A stretch of 64,000 nt of DNA from an uncultured Draconibacterium sp. (lineage in GTDB: Bacteria > Bacteroidota > Bacteroidia > Bacteroidales > Prolixibacteraceae), in contig NZ_CAJXTC010000009.1 in the NCBI RefSeq assembly GCF_913060805.1, positions 62,001-126,000 on the forward strand. The letters are read 5' to 3'. Within the stretch, counting starts at the first letter, position 1; each line of letters begins with the position of its first letter. A model generated the notes under the pieces. It ran no database searches and was not told where the DNA came from. It saw nothing but the letters and a program-made list of their open reading frames with translations. Both the position numbers and the translations under genes were made by a program. Of this stretch, positions 1 through 6,802 are shown one piece after another.

Positions 1-40
1 CTACAACGGAATGACAGTAACCATGAAACGTAATTCTTAA
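1..40 (+). CDS. C-terminal end of an upstream phage gene (partial)
   Basis: An open frame enters from the left edge and ends in YNGMTVTMKRNS followed by TAA at 38-40, four bases before the portal gene start. Tight spacing suggests the same operon. In phage order this could be the terminase large subunit or another packaging gene, but twelve residues do not allow identification. Confidence 0.4.
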   Translation, partial: YNGMTVTMKRNS

Positions 41-44
41 TACT

Positions 45-1418
45 ATGATACGTCGAACACCATCCGGAATCTACCGATCGCAAAGTGCAGCCATACTGCC
101 AAAATCAGGCGGAATGTTCCTGCTCGATACCAACCCACGCGACACCTATTACGAAGAACAGTCGCTTGTTCCCCAGTATGTAGAAGAAACCCGAAAGGAT
201 TTCTACATGCTCATTAACGGGAATAAAATAATTCCTAACGGACCAAACAACCTGTTTCCACAGGATCTGAAACGCCTGCTCGATCGCGATAACGATATGC
301 ACGGATTGTTGCGTACTAAAATCGATTTATTGCTTTCCGGAGGCTGGTACCTGTACACCGAACGGCTCGATAAAGATGAAAAAGGCCAGACTAAACTTGT
401 TAAAGACGAGGTACTCGATCCCGAAATAGAAGATTACCTCGAGAGTTATGATCTCGACAACTACCTGGCCGAAGCTGCTACCGATATGGTTTATGTGGAA
501 AACAATACACCGGTGTTCCGTCGTAACATTTATTCCCGGTCCAATCTATTCCGCGAAAAATGGCGCCTGCTACCTATGTTGGTAGGATCTGAAGACAGCC
601 GCCTGGAAGCATACGATGAAAATAACCGGATAAACCACATTTTTGCAGCCGACTGGACCGATCCCGAATCATCGCGGAAACCATCGAAAATACCGATGGT
701 AAACACCGACGATCCTTTCTCACAACCCGTATCCGCAAAATTTATCTGCTTCCCGTCGTTCGCCAGTAAATACTACGGCCGCCCTCCGTTTATTGGTGCG
801 GTAAACTATATCGAGCTGGCCACACTTATTCCGTACTGGCATAAGGATAACATTAAAAATGCCGCCTTCAACTGGCATATACAGTCGTCGTTCGAGTACT
901 GGCAAAAAATGTACGAAGAAAACAACATCACTCCCGGATCGAAAGAAGCCGTAGAATTAGAAGACGAGATACTTGCCGAATTCGACAGCATCCTGTATTC
1001 CGAAACCGCCGAAAATGCACAAAAGCGCATTCATACCAAGTTTTCGTACAGTGCCGATGGTAAGCCATTGCCAGGAATAACCATTACGCCATTGCAGGAT
1101 AACACAAAAGAGCGTTCAACAGCTTACACCGATCTGTTTAAAATCGTTAACCAGGCTAAAATCAGTGGCGTTCATCTCGATCCTACGCTGGCCAATACCG
1201 TTATCGATGGTAAACTCTCATCCGGAAGCGAAAAAATGCACGCCTTCAACCTACACAACAAAGTAGTTACACCCATGCCGCGCCGCTTAATATTGTGGGC
1301 TCCAAACTTCGCACTAAAACACAGCTTCCCAAACAAAAACATAAAAATAGGCTTCCGCGAAATCGAACTCGTTACCCAGGATAATACCACCACCGGAACA
1401 AAAGAACCGAAGGAATAA
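45..1418 (+). CDS. Phage portal protein (putative)
   Basis: 457 residues, the usual size for a portal, the dodecameric ring through which DNA enters the capsid. The N-terminal part has the portal-like layout of a pattern similar to NGPNNLFPQDLKRLL, then a 'no return to the vertex' stretch of helices (LLRTKIDLLLSGGW, about residues 85-100), a beta-rich middle and a helical crown region before residue 430. The C-terminal tail is Thr/Lys rich and probably disordered. It is the first complete gene of the late operon and is followed by a DUF6712-like head-tail protein, as in other Bacteroidota prophages. Identification rests on overall pattern and position, not on a catalytic motif. The ATG at 45 is the first in frame. 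Confidence 0.65.
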   Translation: MIRRTPSGIYRSQSAAILPKSGGMFLLDTNPRDTYYEEQSLVPQYVEETRKDFYMLINGNKIIPNGPNNLFPQDLKRLLDRDNDMHGLLRTKIDLLLSGGWYLYTERLDKDEKGQTKLVKDEVLDPEIEDYLESYDLDNYLAEAATDMVYVENNTPVFRRNIYSRSNLFREKWRLLPMLVGSEDSRLEAYDENNRINHIFAADWTDPESSRKPSKIPMVNTDDPFSQPVSAKFICFPSFASKYYGRPPFIGAVNYIELATLIPYWHKDNIKNAAFNWHIQSSFEYWQKMYEENNITPGSKEAVELEDEILAEFDSILYSETAENAQKRIHTKFSYSADGKPLPGITITPLQDNTKERSTAYTDLFKIVNQAKISGVHLDPTLANTVIDGKLSSGSEKMHAFNLHNKVVTPMPRRLILWAPNFALKHSFPNKNIKIGFREIELVTQDNTTTGTKEPKE

Positions 1419-1456
1419 TTTAAGCATTCAAGCATTTAATCATTAAAGCATTGCTC

Positions 1457-2449
1457 ATGGAACTCATTCTAAACAAATCCAACAACGGAATACAAGAGGT
1501 AAAAACAGTAGCCGGTGGTACCGTACTTAATTTCGGATACGAAAACCTCGAACCCGATTTTCGCCGTGCAATTGGCTTTGTAACCGGCACCATTTCCGGA
1601 GCCGTTTACACCGCTGCACTCACGCATTATAAGTCCGAACGATTTCAGGATGCCGATGCAACAGATGAAGAAAAAGTACTCGACGGGTTAGTGCTCCTTA
1701 TCCAGGAGGCAATAATTTGGAAAGGCATTTACGAGTATGTTCCCGAAGGAAATGTCATCATCGATAACTCCGGTTTCCATCATCAAAAATCAAACGACAA
1801 CCAGGTGCAAGCCTTCCAGTGGGCTGTAAATGCTGTGGCTGCAAAATATCTCCGCAATGCGTACAACACCATCGAGCAACTGTTGAGCTACCTCGATAAA
1901 AAGCGCGATAATATTGCTTCGTGGAAGGATTCAGATGCCGAAAAAGCTTCTCTCGAGCTATTTGTCCCTACTGCAGCAGTATTCCAGGAATCCGTGTATA
2001 TCGATTCCAGCCGTCGCCTGTTTATTGCCATGATTCCTATTATGCGCCGTATCGAGCGGGTAAACATTAAGCCGGTACTGGCCGATCGTTTCGATACCAT
2101 TAAAACAAAGCTCCAGGCTAAAACCGACCTCGAAGAAAGCGAAAAGATAATGCTCGAACATATTCGTATTATCGTTCCTAACCTGGCAATGGCCACCGCA
2201 ATGGTTCAATTTCCAGTACAAGTTATGCCTGAAGGTTTAATCGAGAAATATACTTCTATGTTTGTTACTCAGGATGCTGGTCAGCCGGCACGTACTCCGC
2301 TAATTAAAGTGGCAAAAGAGTATTTTACTGCAGCTGGCGAATCCGAGATTACCAAGCTAAATAAGTATATTTACGATCTTGATAAACTCGACGACGATCC
2401 CGATTACCGCTATCGTCCCGGAGTATCCCGAAAAGGAATAAGTTTCTAA
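1457..2449 (+). CDS. DUF6712-like phage head-tail protein
   Basis: The ORF track starts at a TTG. The ATG two codons later (MELILNKSNNG) is the more likely start, giving 330 residues. The C-terminal half has the helical pattern FIAMIPIMRRIERV followed by a long helix ending ATAMVQFPVQVMPEG, which resembles the DUF6712 family of Bacteroidota phage proteins found next to portals. Its molecular role is not established; a head-tail connector or adaptor is a reasonable guess from position. No signal peptide or membrane segment is seen. The 32 bases upstream carry a degenerate triple AAGCATT repeat instead of a Shine-Dalgarno site. Confidence 0.5.
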   Translation: MELILNKSNNGIQEVKTVAGGTVLNFGYENLEPDFRRAIGFVTGTISGAVYTAALTHYKSERFQDADATDEEKVLDGLVLLIQEAIIWKGIYEYVPEGNVIIDNSGFHHQKSNDNQVQAFQWAVNAVAAKYLRNAYNTIEQLLSYLDKKRDNIASWKDSDAEKASLELFVPTAAVFQESVYIDSSRRLFIAMIPIMRRIERVNIKPVLADRFDTIKTKLQAKTDLEESEKIMLEHIRIIVPNLAMATAMVQFPVQVMPEGLIEKYTSMFVTQDAGQPARTPLIKVAKEYFTAAGESEITKLNKYIYDLDKLDDDPDYRYRPGVSRKGISF

Positions 2450-2468
2450 CATCAAATAGCTATTGAAT

Positions 2469-3365
2469 ATGATCCCGGTAGAAGTAAACACCGAAACAAT
2501 CCCAATGCCCGAAACATGGAACGAACTAAGCTTTGAAGCTGCTCTAATTGTTGCCGGCCAGGTAATCAGTAAAACTACCGTTGAAGGAATGAAATTGGCC
2601 CTGTTTTGTCATTATTCAAAAGCGGCTGATGCTGCAGTAAAGCAAGCTCAGGAACTCGATAAACAAGGCAAAACATTGCCATTGGTACAACTTTCCGAAA
2701 CCATTTATATCGAAACACAAGAGCTTTTTAACTTTCTGTTTAAGAAAGTGGGCGATATGCAAATCGTAAATTCAGAGCTAACCATTAACCGGCTCGAAAC
2801 TTTCGCCGGTCTCTTTGGTCCCGATCATTTTAAACGCCTCGAGGTTTGGGAGTTTGCACTGGCCGAAAAAGCTTACGAAAACTGGCTCGAAACCAATCGT
2901 GTTGAATTCATTAACCGGCTGATGGCAATTTTGTATCGACCGGCCCGAAAAAATCTGAAATCCCTGATTAATACTCCGGAATACGACGGAGATCCGCGCG
3001 AGCTGTTTAACGATCAGCTAATCGATAACCGCATCCTTAAAATACGCCAGGAAGTTCCATTGCACATGCGTTACCTGGTGCTGTGGTGGTTCGAAGGCTG
3101 TATAAAACAGTTGCCGCAAATATTTAAAGTATTATACCGCAATACCATTGCCGAAAAACTCGATCCCGAAGCCGGTAAAATAAAAAAGCCTCGCCTATCG
3201 TGGTATGATACCATACTGAAAGTATCGCAACACGAACACCGCGATGCCGACGATATCGCCCGCCGTAACCTCTTCCAGTTTATGCGCGAACGCGAACTGC
3301 TTATTCTCGAAAACGACGAACACCAACGCGAACTCGACAAAATAAAAGCAAAAAACAAAAGCTAA
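2469..3365 (+). CDS. Phage structural protein of unknown function
   Basis: About 298 residues if started at the ATG at 2469 (MIPVEVNTETIPMPETW); the track's TTG start adds only two residues. The protein is helical, soluble and charged, ending in a long Glu/Arg/Lys-rich helix (from about residue 255) that could form a coiled coil. It sits between the DUF6712-like protein and two tail-completion-like genes, so a head-tail or tail role is inferred from context only. Bases 2450-2468 before the start contain TAGCTATT, a motif repeated before two other genes of this phage. Confidence 0.5.
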   Translation: MIPVEVNTETIPMPETWNELSFEAALIVAGQVISKTTVEGMKLALFCHYSKAADAAVKQAQELDKQGKTLPLVQLSETIYIETQELFNFLFKKVGDMQIVNSELTINRLETFAGLFGPDHFKRLEVWEFALAEKAYENWLETNRVEFINRLMAILYRPARKNLKSLINTPEYDGDPRELFNDQLIDNRILKIRQEVPLHMRYLVLWWFEGCIKQLPQIFKVLYRNTIAEKLDPEAGKIKKPRLSWYDTILKVSQHEHRDADDIARRNLFQFMRERELLILENDEHQRELDKIKAKNKS

Positions 3366-3399
3366 TAGCTTGTAGCTTGCGGCTTGTAGCTATAATATC

Positions 3400-3897
3400 A
3401 TGATAAATTTCACCACATACGAAAACTACTTCGAAGCCCTGGCAACAAAACACGTGGCCATCGAAAAATTCTATCCCATCGATCTGGATGATATGGCCAA
3501 TGCCACCAACGAAGTACGAAACATGAATGCTCAAACCCTGCTCGTACTTGAAGCCTATGCCATCGGTAAACACGTACAAACCTCCGATCAGGTATTCGAC
3601 CGCGCTACATCCGGTTATCTGGTATTGAAAAAGCTTACTAATCCACGCGCCGATGTAGCAGCACAGCGCAAGGCAATACTCAACGAAACCGAAATATGGT
3701 GCAACGATTTCGAAGCCCGTATAAAAAACGATGCCACTCTGCCGCGTTATACCTTCCTTAATCAGTTGCAAATAGAATCCTTCAACCGCGAAAAAATAGG
3801 CCCTGTTTTCGATGGTTATTATGGCTGGCGTACCACCTTCCGTTTCTTCTCTTACAATCCAATGCTGGTCCTAAAATCCCAATGGAGTGATTTATGA
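3400..3897 (+). CDS. Phage neck or tail-terminator-like protein (hypothetical)
   Basis: 165 residues, no membrane segment, mixed alpha/beta with a C-terminal beta-rich portion (YGWRTTFRFFSYNPMLV). Its gene overlaps the next one by four bases (ATGA), a sign of translational coupling. Size and place just before a gp10-like protein resemble head-closure or tail-terminator proteins, but no family motif was recognised. The 34 bases upstream are a low-complexity TAGCTTG-type repeat ending in TAGCTATAA. Confidence 0.5.
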   Translation: MINFTTYENYFEALATKHVAIEKFYPIDLDDMANATNEVRNMNAQTLLVLEAYAIGKHVQTSDQVFDRATSGYLVLKKLTNPRADVAAQRKAILNETEIWCNDFEARIKNDATLPRYTFLNQLQIESFNREKIGPVFDGYYGWRTTFRFFSYNPMLVLKSQWSDL

Positions 3898-4316
3898 TTA
3901 CCGACAAACTAATACAGCAACGCTTTGTAGAGACAATACTCGAAAAATATGGCGCCAGAATAGAAGAGGCCATAAAACAGGGTATTACCGAAAACCGTTA
4001 CCAGGGAAGCGGTACACTATATAGCTCTGTAAGCAATAGCGTGCAGGCCTCACCCGATTATTTTAACGGACTACTAGCTATTGGGATGAAACTCCGGGGC
4101 CGTTTTCTCGATATTCAGGCCACGCACAAATACAAGTGGAACACCGAAAACCCCGAAAAAAACAAAAAGAGCTACCAAAAAACCACAAAGCCAACCGGCT
4201 TTTATTCCCGAAATGCCTACGGTTCTATCGGCTCCATTGTTTACTCCCTTATGTACTACCTAACCGACGATGTAGTGCAAGGTATTAAACAGGAGCTGGA
4301 AGCTGCAAACGGGTAA
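3894..4316 (+). CDS. HK97 gp10-like minor tail protein (putative)
   Basis: 140 residues. The pattern of an N-terminal helix, a basic SGTLYSSVSNSVQ-type segment and a long central helix, together with the size and position after the neck-like gene, recalls the HK97-gp10 family of tail-completion proteins. It contains a basic Lys/Asn-rich middle (residues about 80-105). It is the last gene before a strong terminator, which closes the head/neck transcription unit. Identification is by layout, not by motif. Confidence 0.4.
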   Translation: MITDKLIQQRFVETILEKYGARIEEAIKQGITENRYQGSGTLYSSVSNSVQASPDYFNGLLAIGMKLRGRFLDIQATHKYKWNTENPEKNKKSYQKTTKPTGFYSRNAYGSIGSIVYSLMYYLTDDVVQGIKQELEAANG

Positions 4317-4339
4317 CGCGGTTTTTAACCGCGTTTTTT
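4315..4339 (+). terminator. Rho-independent terminator after head/neck genes
   Basis: Perfect 9-bp stem AACGCGGTT / AACCGCGTT with a three-base loop and a following T run. The stem starts within the stop region of the gp10-like gene. It separates the head/neck genes from the AT-rich accessory block. Confidence 0.85.
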
Positions 4340-4378
4340 ATATCTTCACCCCACTTTAAACCTTAAAAATCAAATAGT

Positions 4379-4636
4379 ATGCTTTGGGTAATTCTCGTAA
4401 TCCTTGGAATTGTGCTAATAGTTAGCATATCAAAAGGAAACAAAAAGAAAAATCTTGAAATAGAAAAATTGCAGCGCGAAAAATGGCAAAAGCAAAAACT
4501 AGAGCGCGAAGCAAAAGAGAACGCCGCCAAACAGACCAGCGTTTCCGACGAATTAACAAAACTGAAAAAACTCCTCGACGATGGTATTTTAACGCAGGAT
4601 GAATTTGAAAAGCAAAAATCAAAACTTTTAAGTTAA
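4379..4636 (+). CDS. Small membrane protein with C-terminal SHOCT domain
   Basis: 85 residues. An N-terminal membrane segment (MLWVILVILGIVLIVSI, residues 1-17) is followed by a very basic and acidic helical linker rich in Lys/Glu (20-55) and a C-terminal SHOCT motif, LTKLKKLLDDGILTQDEFE, which is about 30 residues long as in the family. SHOCT modules occur at the ends of many membrane or secreted proteins and probably mediate oligomerisation; no enzymatic role is known. In this prophage it is an accessory gene placed inside the structural operon, together with the lipoprotein gene six bases downstream. Confidence 0.7.
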   Translation: MLWVILVILGIVLIVSISKGNKKKNLEIEKLQREKWQKQKLEREAKENAAKQTSVSDELTKLKKLLDDGILTQDEFEKQKSKLLS

Positions 4637-4642
4637 TATGCT

Positions 4643-4855
4643 ATGGTAAAGATATTTATTGTTGCTTCCGTTTTGTTATTTTGTTTTTCATGTAGGCAAA
4701 ATAACAACTACGAAGAAAGAATTAGTAAGTTAGAACAGCAGGTAGATAGTTTGAAAAGTGATTTGAAGTACGGGTATCAAACGGATTCAATTATTATACA
4801 CGAGCTTCTAAAACCAGAAAAAGGAACTCTTTTATACGAGCTAGAAAAGCAATAA
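4643..4855 (+). CDS. Small coiled-coil lipoprotein
   Basis: 70 residues. A short lipoprotein signal (MVKIFIVASVLLFCFSC, with lipobox FSC at Cys17) is followed by a heptad-like segment (ISKLEQQVDSLKSDL). It is predicted to be anchored in a membrane facing the periplasm or surface. It follows the SHOCT gene by six bases, so the two probably form one transcription unit closed by the terminator at 4857. Possible roles include altering the lysogen's surface (superinfection exclusion) or a spanin-like function; neither is supported beyond architecture. Confidence 0.6.
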   Translation: MVKIFIVASVLLFCFSCRQNNNYEERISKLEQQVDSLKSDLKYGYQTDSIIIHELLKPEKGTLLYELEKQ

Positions 4856-4856
4856 C

Positions 4857-4886
4857 AAAAAACCCGGCCATCAAGCCGGGTTTTTT
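4857..4886. terminator. Bidirectional terminator between convergent accessory genes
   Basis: AAAAAACCCGGC - CATCAA - GCCGGGTTTTTT, a 12-bp symmetric stem with A and T runs on the two sides. It can stop the plus-strand lipoprotein unit and the minus-strand gene at 4926. Confidence 0.85.
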
Positions 4887-4925
4887 AATGTTTAATTTTA
4901 AATTATATAAAATGGAAATGTAGAG

Positions 4926-5108
4926 CTACCCTTGTTTAAGTAACTCTATTTGTTTGCGTAGTTTGATTACATAGTCTTTCATTGCTATTTCCAGGCAATT
5001 TCCTTTTTTTAAACTAATTCCTGTTACTTCTTCATATTCCTTTAATACGGCATCAAATTCGTTTGATGTGTCTTCTTCTGCCTGAAAATTCACGTTTTTC
5101 TTAACCAT
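4926..5108 (-). CDS. Small regulator-like protein (possible ribbon-helix-helix)
   Basis: 60 residues, the only reverse-strand gene within the structural region. The sequence starts with a short strand-like stretch (KKNVNFQ) and two predicted helices around FDAVLKEYEEVTGI and LEIAMKDYVIKL, the layout of ribbon-helix-helix DNA-binding proteins, and is rich in charged residues. No certain family match. Opposite orientation and its own AT-rich promoter region (5109-5236, shared with the divergent gene) suggest expression in the lysogen independent of the late genes. Confidence 0.5.
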   Translation of the reverse strand: MVKKNVNFQAEEDTSNEFDAVLKEYEEVTGISLKKGNCLEIAMKDYVIKLRKQIELLKQG

Positions 5109-5236
5109 TGGTGTTTTTGTTTACAAATATAATACAATAGAAATTTATATAACAAATAATAATATTCTTTTTAATTCTTGGAAATAAAAGAAAAATATTG
5201 AAACTTTGTGTCATTGAATTTTTAAAACGATATATT

Positions 5237-5449
5237 ATGCAAGAATGGACTGAACAAGAAGTAATGTCTGAATTGCTTTCGGAAGGAAAGTTTTCGGAAA
5301 TAGATGGAAAAATGGAACCAGTTGTTTCATTTGAGAACTTAAAGAGGATTGTTTTTCATCCTCGTTTTCCTGATTCAAAATCAGAAAAAGCAACGGGAAT
5401 GATCGTTGCAATTCAAAATCATTTTAATGAGTTGAACATCAAAAAATAA
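5237..5449 (+). CDS. Small hypothetical protein upstream of KilA-N gene
   Basis: 70 residues from the ATG at 5237 (MQEWTEQEVM). The track's start at 5198 is a TTG that would add 13 residues and lies in a promoter-like AT-rich stretch, so the ATG is preferred. No membrane segment or known domain. It is five bases from the KilA-N gene, so the two are probably co-transcribed and divergent from the gene at 4926. Confidence 0.55.
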   Translation: MQEWTEQEVMSELLSEGKFSEIDGKMEPVVSFENLKRIVFHPRFPDSKSEKATGMIVAIQNHFNELNIKK

Positions 5450-5454
5450 TTATT

Positions 5455-6015
5455 ATGAAAATTCTAGAATTTATTTACAACGAAAAATCCATCAGTTTCG
5501 ATTCTACCGGAAATGATAACGTGATGGTAAATGCCACTGAAATGGCAAAAGTTTTTGGAAAAGATTTATTTCAATTTACAAAAAGTGATGCTACAAAAAA
5601 GTTTATTTCAGCCTGTTTAAAACCTGCATTTGCAGGTTTATTAAACCTGAAAAGTGAAGAAGATTTGATCATTTCAAGGCAAAAATCTGGAACATGGATG
5701 CATCGAATTTTAGCTTTAAAATTTGCTGCCTGGCTTGATCCTGAATTTGAGGTTTGGGTTTGGACAACAATTGACCAAATAATTCTTGGCCATTATCGAG
5801 AAATGAAGGAGGCTACTGTTGAAAAACTAAAAGCCGAAAAAGAGTGGAAGGACAAAAAGGAAAAACTGATTAGAGAAAATCCCCAATTGGCAGAGGTATT
5901 TGAAGCTGAGCTGAAGATTAGTGCTGCAGATAGAAAAAGGATGAAGGCCATGAAAGCCGCTACTGACCAATTAAAATTTGATTTGTTTGGCGATGATAAA
6001 GAGAAAAGGAAATAA
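5455..6015 (+). CDS. KilA-N domain protein
   Basis: 186 residues. The N-terminal 120 residues carry a KilA-N module: VMVNATEMAKVFGK (conserved 'vNATemak' helix), then a block ending SGTWMHRILALKFAAWLDPEF and VWTTIDQII. KilA-N is a DNA-binding fold common in phages and large DNA viruses. The C-terminal part is a long Lys/Glu-rich helix (about 125-180). In phages such proteins often act as antirepressors or regulators; the exact role here is unknown. Its placement between tail-completion genes and the tape measure gene, in AT-rich DNA, marks it as an accessory (moron) gene. Confidence 0.85.
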   Translation: MKILEFIYNEKSISFDSTGNDNVMVNATEMAKVFGKDLFQFTKSDATKKFISACLKPAFAGLLNLKSEEDLIISRQKSGTWMHRILALKFAAWLDPEFEVWVWTTIDQIILGHYREMKEATVEKLKAEKEWKDKKEKLIRENPQLAEVFEAELKISAADRKRMKAMKAATDQLKFDLFGDDKEKRK

Positions 6016-6021
6016 ATAAAC

Positions 6022-6064
6022 AATCCCCCGGGAGGTGTTACGAGCACCTTTGCCCCGGGGGATT
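6022..6064 (+). repeat. Nested GC-rich hairpin after KilA-N gene
   Basis: Outer stem AATCCCCCGG / CCGGGGGATT encloses an inner stem AGGTG / CACCT. No T run follows, so it is not a classical terminator. It could act as an mRNA-stabilising 3' end for the KilA-N transcript or a 5' structure for the gene at 6093. Confidence 0.6.
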
Positions 6065-6092
6065 CATTATAAATATATAACACCACAAAGAA

Positions 6093-6386
6093 ATGGAAAA
6101 TACTGCAAACTGCGGTACTCATTTAATGAGAATTGTACACCGCAACCCCAAAAATCAACCAATAGGAGGTTTTTCAAACCCATCTAAACACAATTCAGAT
6201 AATTTGGATAAACATATCGATTGTCTTCAAACATTCGTTTGCCGAGTAGCTGACTTGGCAAAGGGAACAAACCACACCTCGCCTGAAGAGATAGCTTATT
6301 ACGGTCATCTTTGCTTAGAGCATATTATTATGTTGGGGAGTAATAGTTCATTCCGTAGGCATTTTAATAATGTGTCATCGCGCTAA
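6093..6386 (+). CDS. Small hypothetical accessory protein
   Basis: 97 residues, unknown. It begins with a polar, Asn/His-rich stretch (to about residue 40) followed by a helical segment with Cys and His (HIDCLQTFVCRVADL) and a second helical part (YYGHLCLEHIIMLG). Four cysteines are present but not in a recognised metal-binding spacing. It follows the nested hairpin and is closed by a terminator at 6418, so it may be its own transcription unit. Confidence 0.5.
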   Translation: MENTANCGTHLMRIVHRNPKNQPIGGFSNPSKHNSDNLDKHIDCLQTFVCRVADLAKGTNHTSPEEIAYYGHLCLEHIIMLGSNSSFRRHFNNVSSR

Positions 6387-6417
6387 CCGGGCTTCAATAC
6401 AAATAAATATAAAATCA

Positions 6418-6454
6418 AACCTTCAGGCGTTTCCCAAACCCTGAAGGTTTTTTT
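6418..6454 (+). terminator. Terminator closing the accessory block
   Basis: 10-bp perfect stem AACCTTCAGG / CCTGAAGGTT with a 12-base loop and a T7 tail. Confidence 0.85.
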
Positions 6455-6486
6455 ATTCCAAAAATAGCAGTCCGAAGGACACCTTA

Positions 6487-6550
6487 TTGTTTCCCCCGCT
6501 TGGGGGGAAATGTCAGCGTAAGGAATGTGCGAGGCCGACAAAGGGGGTTA
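6487..6550. repeat. Dispersed-type intergenic repeat with C/G-run hairpin
   Basis: TTTCCCCC...GGGGGAAA stem (6490-6510) followed by a GTCAGCG / CGAGGCCGACAAAGGGGG-like segment. This pattern looks like the non-coding repeats scattered between genes in many Bacteroidota genomes. Copy number elsewhere cannot be seen from this window. Confidence 0.5.
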
Positions 6551-6554
6551 ATTT

Positions 6555-6620
6555 ACTTTTCACCCAAAAACTAAAATAAATTAACCTATAGGTTAACTTT
6601 TCACCCCAAAACTAAAATAA
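6555..6620. repeat. Two 25-bp direct repeats flanking a 16-bp palindrome
   Basis: Copies at 6555-6579 and 6596-6620 (core ACTTTTCACCC, then AAAACTAAAATAA) differ at one base. Between them lies the perfect palindrome TTAACCTATAGGTTAA (6581-6596). The arrangement resembles a protein-binding site with half-sites or a small repeat unit; function unknown. Confidence 0.75.
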
Positions 6621-6667
6621 GCCACTCCATTTTGCCTTTCCACTTTTTACTTTTGCCTTCCAAATTA

Positions 6668-6722
6668 TCGTCCTGAGCGTACCTGTCCCGACCGAAGCAT
6701 CGGGAGACGAAGGGCTGTCCTT
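6668..6722. repeat. CGTCCTGAGCG-type dispersed repeat
   Basis: Contains CGTCCTGAGCG, an internal hairpin CCCGA...TCGGG and an ending GACGAAGGGC. Similar 'TCCTGAGC...GAAGGA' intergenic repeats are widespread in Bacteroidota. It is non-coding here. Confidence 0.4.
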
Positions 6723-6802
6723 TATTTTCCCCCTTTCCCGCCCTTACTTTGATTGTGTAATCAGCTCGCAGCTCGTAGCTCGTAGCTAATAGCTATAAAA
6801 AC

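Larger units (their letters stand above)
6387..6802. other. 416-base non-coding stretch with terminator and dispersed-type repeats
   Basis: No gene was found. In order it holds a terminator (6418-6454), a C/G-run hairpin repeat (6487-6550), a direct repeat pair around a palindrome (6555-6620), a CGTCCTGAGCG-type repeat with a short hairpin (6668-6722) and a TAGCTCG low-complexity run up to the tape measure start. Each is listed separately. Confidence 0.7.

Noticed and set aside
3301-3771. Minus-strand ORF of 156 residues
   Set aside because: It is antisense to two tightly coupled structural genes and has a composition typical of reverse-frame translation.
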